Shown here in pieces: positions 61,283 to 64,000 of a DNA stretch of 64,000 nucleotides. The notes beneath the pieces were generated by a model that saw only the letters and a program-made list of their open reading frames with translations, was not told the DNA's origin and did no database searches. Numbering within the stretch: the first letter of the stretch is position 1; each line of letters starts with the position of its first letter. The DNA lies in assembly GCA_021809105.1 (NCBI GenBank), contig JAKBAM010000004.1, positions 94,337-158,336 on the forward strand. Reading direction: 5' to 3'. Source of the stretch: Actinomycetes bacterium (GTDB lineage Bacteria; Actinomycetota; Acidimicrobiia; Acidimicrobiales; Palsa-688). The position numbers and the translations under genes were made by a program.

Positions 61283-62509
61283 ATGAAGACACCTATGACA
61301 GGCGTTAGAGTCCTCGAGGTAGCACAGTTCACCTACACCCCGTCCGCTGGCGCAGTGCTGGCTGACTGGGGAGCCGACGTGATCAAGGTGGAGCACGCAG
61401 TGACCGGCGATGCCCAGCGCGGGCTGCAAATCGGCACTGGCGGTGTAGCGACGGGCCGATTCCAGCCCCTCATGGAACATCCCAATCGCGGCAAGCGGAG
61501 CATCGGCCTAGCCCTCGAGCACCCCCAGGCCCGTGCTGTGCTCCTTGAGCTGGCCCGTCATAGCGATGTATTCCTAACCAACTTCCTGCCGGACGCACGC
61601 AAGAAGCTCGGCATCGAAGTCGAGGATCTTCGGTCGGCCAACCCCAGGATCATCTACGTGCGAGGTAGCGCGCACGGCCAACGCGGGCCCGATGCTCACC
61701 AGGGAGGCTACGACGGGAGCACCTATTGGTCGCGTGCTGGGAGCGCCATGGGCTTGACACCCTCCGATTCGCCCAAGGTCATCAACCCTCCGGCAGGAGC
61801 GTACGGGGATTCCCTCGGCGGGATGACCATCGCCGGTGGAGTGGCAGCCGCTCTCTTCGCCCGGGAGCGGACAGGCGAGCCGAGCGTGGTGGACGTGTCA
61901 CTGCTGGGCCTCGGCACGTGGGCCACCGCGCTTTCGGTCAACAATGCGTTGCTCACCGGAGAAGTCCCGCCGGTCGCTCCACTCGCAGGGCCTGCAACGA
62001 ACCCCTTCAATCCGACCATCGGCAACTACCGGACGTCGGATGGTCGTTTCGTCAACCTCATGATGCTCCAGCCAGGCCGCTACTGGGCCGACTTATGCCG
62101 CCACCTCGACAGGGAGGACCTGGTCAGCGACGAGCGGTTCGACTCCGGTGAGAAGCTGATCACAAATGCCCTCGAAGCGGGGGAATACGTGGCTGATGCG
62201 ATCGCCTCGAAGCCCTACGATTTCTGGATGGAGCGGTTCAAGACGCTCGAGGGGCAGTGGGCACCCAACCAAACGGCGTTGGAGCTCGGCAACGACCCTC
62301 AGGTCCGCGCCAACGGCTACATCGTCGCCGTGGTGGATGCCGACGGCAATCAGCGGGAACTGGTGGCCAACCCGGTGCAGTTCGACGAGACACCACCTAC
62401 CTTGACGCGAGGCCCGCAGTTCGCCGAGCACACCGACGCGATCCTGGCCGAGCTCGGCCGGAATCAGGACGAGATCATCGACTTGAAGATCGCGGGCGCC
62501 GTCACGTAG
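61283..62509 (+). CDS. CaiB/BaiF family (type III) CoA-transferase
   Basis: A 408-residue family III CoA-transferase. N-terminal block RVLEVAQFTYTPSAGAVLAD and WGADVIKVEHAVTGDAQRG, then NRGKRSIGLALEHPQARAVL, SDVFLTNFLPDARKKLGIEV, the nucleophile-region RGSAHGQRGPDAHQGGYDGS and VVDVSLLGLGTWATALSVNN. It moves CoA between acids without ATP, activating the acid made by the aldehyde dehydrogenases for beta-oxidation. Divergent from the ferredoxin over 266 bases; the intervening DNA likely holds both promoters. Confidence 0.92.
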   Translation: MKTPMTGVRVLEVAQFTYTPSAGAVLADWGADVIKVEHAVTGDAQRGLQIGTGGVATGRFQPLMEHPNRGKRSIGLALEHPQARAVLLELARHSDVFLTNFLPDARKKLGIEVEDLRSANPRIIYVRGSAHGQRGPDAHQGGYDGSTYWSRAGSAMGLTPSDSPKVINPPAGAYGDSLGGMTIAGGVAAALFARERTGEPSVVDVSLLGLGTWATALSVNNALLTGEVPPVAPLAGPATNPFNPTIGNYRTSDGRFVNLMMLQPGRYWADLCRHLDREDLVSDERFDSGEKLITNALEAGEYVADAIASKPYDFWMERFKTLEGQWAPNQTALELGNDPQVRANGYIVAVVDADGNQRELVANPVQFDETPPTLTRGPQFAEHTDAILAELGRNQDEIIDLKIAGAVT

Positions 62510-62633
62510 GTGTACCGGCGCCTGAGGACGATGACCATGCGGCTCGGCTGCCGCTCAGCGGGCCGGCGGGCACTATGGCTGCAGATCGACGCCACGCCAG
62601 CGCCCGGCGTGACAGCCTCGCCCGGCGCCTCCC

Positions 62634-63512
62634 TTATCTCCAAGGAGCAGGAGCGCTGGTCTCCTCGGGCGGCTCGCCGGCGGGCATCGACAGGAGGGAA
62701 ACCTCTTCCCGAAAAGTCTGCCACATGGTCTGCTCCCATGCGCCGTTCAGCTGGGCCTTGATGTGGCCGACCCTCGCGCTCAGGTCCCTCTGCGGACCGC
62801 CGGCGAGCGGTCCGGCACCGGGAGGGCCCAGCGTAACGAGGCGCTGCGCTACCTCCCGAACCGTCGATTCGAGCTCAGCTCCGGGAACGCAGCCGTTGAT
62901 GAGCCGCCAGGACTCGGCCTTTCTGGCGGTGAGCGGCTCAGCGAGCAGAGCCATCTCCTTCGCCAACGGCAGGCTCAGCGAACGAGTCAGGAGCCATGCC
63001 GCGCCGCCCTCCAGGGGCAGTCCCACCCTCCCGAAGATCTCCCAGAAGGTAGCCTCCTCCGACGCATAGATGAGGTCGCACGCGAGAGCCAACTGACAGC
63101 CGCCTCCCACGGCGGGTCCGTTGACCGCAGCGATGAAAGGAGTCTCGCTGCGCCAGATCGACTCCAGGATCCGATACCAACCGTAGAGGAGCCCGTCGTC
63201 GCGTCCGACCGTCGACGACCGCCGGCGACCCTCGGGGATCTCCAGCGCTCCTCCGGGTTGGCGCAGATCGGCACCAGCCGAGAAAACGGTACCGGTCCCG
63301 GTTATCACCGCAGCCTTGACGCCCTTGTCCTCCGAGGCATCCCGGATGGCGGACAGCAGCGCGTCACGCAGACCCATCCCCCCCGGACCGGCGCCTCCCG
63401 GGTAGTGATCCATGGCATTGCGCCGTGCGGGTCGGTTGAGCCGTAGCCAGGCAACCGAGTCGACGACCTCGTAGATCAGCCCCGCCCGGTCCCATGCCAC
63501 CGGATCGGGCAT
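62634..63512 (-). CDS. Crotonase family protein (divergent active site)
   Basis: A 292-residue crotonase-fold protein. Oxyanion loops are GTVFSAGADLRQPGG and NGPAVGGGCQLALACDLIYA, then FWEIFGRVGLPLEGGAAWLL. The first hydratase Glu is Gln (GGGCQLA) and the second position is not Glu, so plain hydration is unlikely. It has a ~20-residue insertion (DHYPGGAGPGGMGLRDAL) near residue 45 and a C-terminal acidic tail. ATG 63512 was used; a GTG at 63539 would add nine residues. Last gene of the catabolic island. Confidence 0.85.
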   Translation of the reverse strand: MPDPVAWDRAGLIYEVVDSVAWLRLNRPARRNAMDHYPGGAGPGGMGLRDALLSAIRDASEDKGVKAAVITGTGTVFSAGADLRQPGGALEIPEGRRRSSTVGRDDGLLYGWYRILESIWRSETPFIAAVNGPAVGGGCQLALACDLIYASEEATFWEIFGRVGLPLEGGAAWLLTRSLSLPLAKEMALLAEPLTARKAESWRLINGCVPGAELESTVREVAQRLVTLGPPGAGPLAGGPQRDLSARVGHIKAQLNGAWEQTMWQTFREEVSLLSMPAGEPPEETSAPAPWR

Positions 63513-63770
63513 ACGGTCATCCGTCAGGCTCCCACTCACAGCTTCAGGCTAGACCAGGGCCACCTGGCTCAGGACCGGACTCGCGGTCGCCAGATGCTCG
63601 ACGATTGGAACCCCTCCGAACGTGTCTGGTGAACCGCTCGTTGTCCTCCCCGGTGAGGTCATGGTGCGACTCGTGCCCGCCGCAGCAAAGATTGCCGCAG
63701 CGAAGGCCGTCGCCCGGCCGCAGATCGCCATCCCGGAGGTGGCCACCCCTGACCGGACAAGGCCCGCAAG
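63513..63770. other. Intergenic region before the IS element
   Basis: No gene is convincing. A 65-codon reverse reading frame (63549-63746) and an open forward frame exist, but neither shows a family pattern or good ribosome site. This is probably flanking DNA into which the IS200/IS605-like element inserted; the insertion point cannot be fixed without the right end. Confidence 0.3.
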
Positions 63771-63790
63771 CCCACGACTTCAGTCGTGGG
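63771..63790 (+). repeat. IS200/IS605 subterminal hairpin
   Basis: CCCACGAC TTCA GTCGTGGG: a perfect 8-pair stem with a TTCA loop, preceded by AAG. This is the typical subterminal imperfect palindrome that TnpA recognises at the ends of IS200/IS605 elements; sequences of the form CCCACGACTTCAGTCGTGGG are common in this family. It lies 71 bases before the TnpA start. Confidence 0.8.
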
Positions 63791-63861
63791 TCAAGGGCCT
63801 TTCCGTTGCGGGTGGCGTAGTCACCCGGATGGTTGTCTCACCCTCCTGCGATGATGTGCCG

Positions 63862-64000
63862 GTGGGCTACCGCTCGACCAACAAGACGGTCTACTCGGCC
63901 AAGTACCACATCATCTGGTGCCCCAAGTATCGCCGGCGTGTCCTGGTGGGGCGGGTCGAGGTTCGGCTGAAGGAGATCATCCTTGAGGTAGTGGCCGAGG
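63862..64000 (+). CDS. tnpA: IS200/IS605 family transposase TnpA (cut by window end)
   Basis: The first 46 residues begin VGYRSTNKTVYSAKYHIIWC and continue PKYRRRVLVGRVEVRLKEII, matching the N-terminus of Y1 (HUH) IS200/IS605 transposases, whose strand KYHIIWCPKYRR is diagnostic. The HUH and catalytic Tyr lie beyond base 64000. The enzyme excises and inserts single-stranded DNA at hairpin ends. A GTG two codons upstream (63856) is an alternative start. Whether a tnpB follows cannot be seen. Confidence 0.88.
   Translation, partial: MGYRSTNKTVYSAKYHIIWCPKYRRRVLVGRVEVRLKEIILEVVAE

Larger units (their letters stand above)
63771..64000 (+). mobile_element. IS200/IS605-like insertion sequence, left part
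   Basis: The hairpin (63771-63790) and the TnpA start define the left end of an element that runs off the window. The exact left boundary and the cleavage tetranucleotide are not certain. Confidence 0.75.

Noticed and set aside
63549..63746. A 65-codon reverse frame before the IS element
   Set aside because: Mostly low-complexity Ala/Thr/Ser with no family pattern and no clear ribosome site; probably chance.

Overview
The window is high-GC, densely packed bacterial chromosome. A WhiB-family regulator, a DUF3151 protein, a DivIVA-domain protein, an Rpf/transglycosylase-like secreted protein and an actinobacterial-type ferrochelatase (Cys-rich tail) point to Actinobacteria. The GYWL..DGGIF.FGDA repeat protein and several small lineage-type proteins suggest class Acidimicrobiia. 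That class call is inference from remembered family distributions, not a search result. Cytochromes P450, acyl-CoA dehydrogenases and GabD1 indicate an aerobic heterotroph.

Layout. 0-11 kb: a flavin reductase/SUFU/DUF3151 cluster, a HIT protein, tyrS, an alpha/beta hydrolase, a membrane diguanylate cyclase coupled to a Pro/Ala-rich anchored protein, a PHP phosphoesterase coupled to a Ser/Thr kinase, and mobA-fdhD. 11-23.5 kb: an acyl-CoA dehydrogenase, a GH38 alpha-mannosidase, a hydroxyacid dehydrogenase, argS, an ABC ATPase, a dienelactone hydrolase, a DUF1800/DUF1501 pair and a crotonase. 23.5-29.7 kb: a 578-bp gene-poor gap, a secreted repeat/3D-domain protein, a long hairpin between convergent genes, an ABC-F ATPase, an acyl-CoA dehydrogenase and ferrochelatase. 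29.7-32.2 kb: sahH behind a leader resembling an SAH riboswitch, then a nucleotidyltransferase and a 55-aa membrane protein. 32-40.8 kb: a crotonase, an Rpf-like protein, a zinc-ribbon protein, a STAS protein, a UvrD-like helicase, maf-dus, a glycosyltransferase and a nitroreductase. 40.8-52.3 kb: a TPP enzyme behind a structured leader, a stand-alone LigD-type polymerase/primase, SRPBCC, DivIVA, a flavodoxin-like protein, WhiB, CBS, two polytopic membrane proteins and a second diguanylate cyclase.

52.4-63.5 kb is the most accessory-looking part. It is a catabolic island with GabD1, two amidohydrolase-2 proteins, a second aldehyde dehydrogenase, two P450s, a P450-type ferredoxin (CxxHxxC...CP), a family III CoA-transferase and a divergent crotonase. 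Together they could oxidise a hydrophobic substrate to an acid, activate it as a CoA ester and process it further; the substrate cannot be read from the sequence. At the right edge an IS200/IS605-type element begins (subterminal hairpin plus the N-terminus of TnpA) and is cut by the window.

Gene starts were chosen from Shine-Dalgarno spacing and family alignment. Several are uncertain and are flagged. No tRNA, rRNA or CRISPR array was found.
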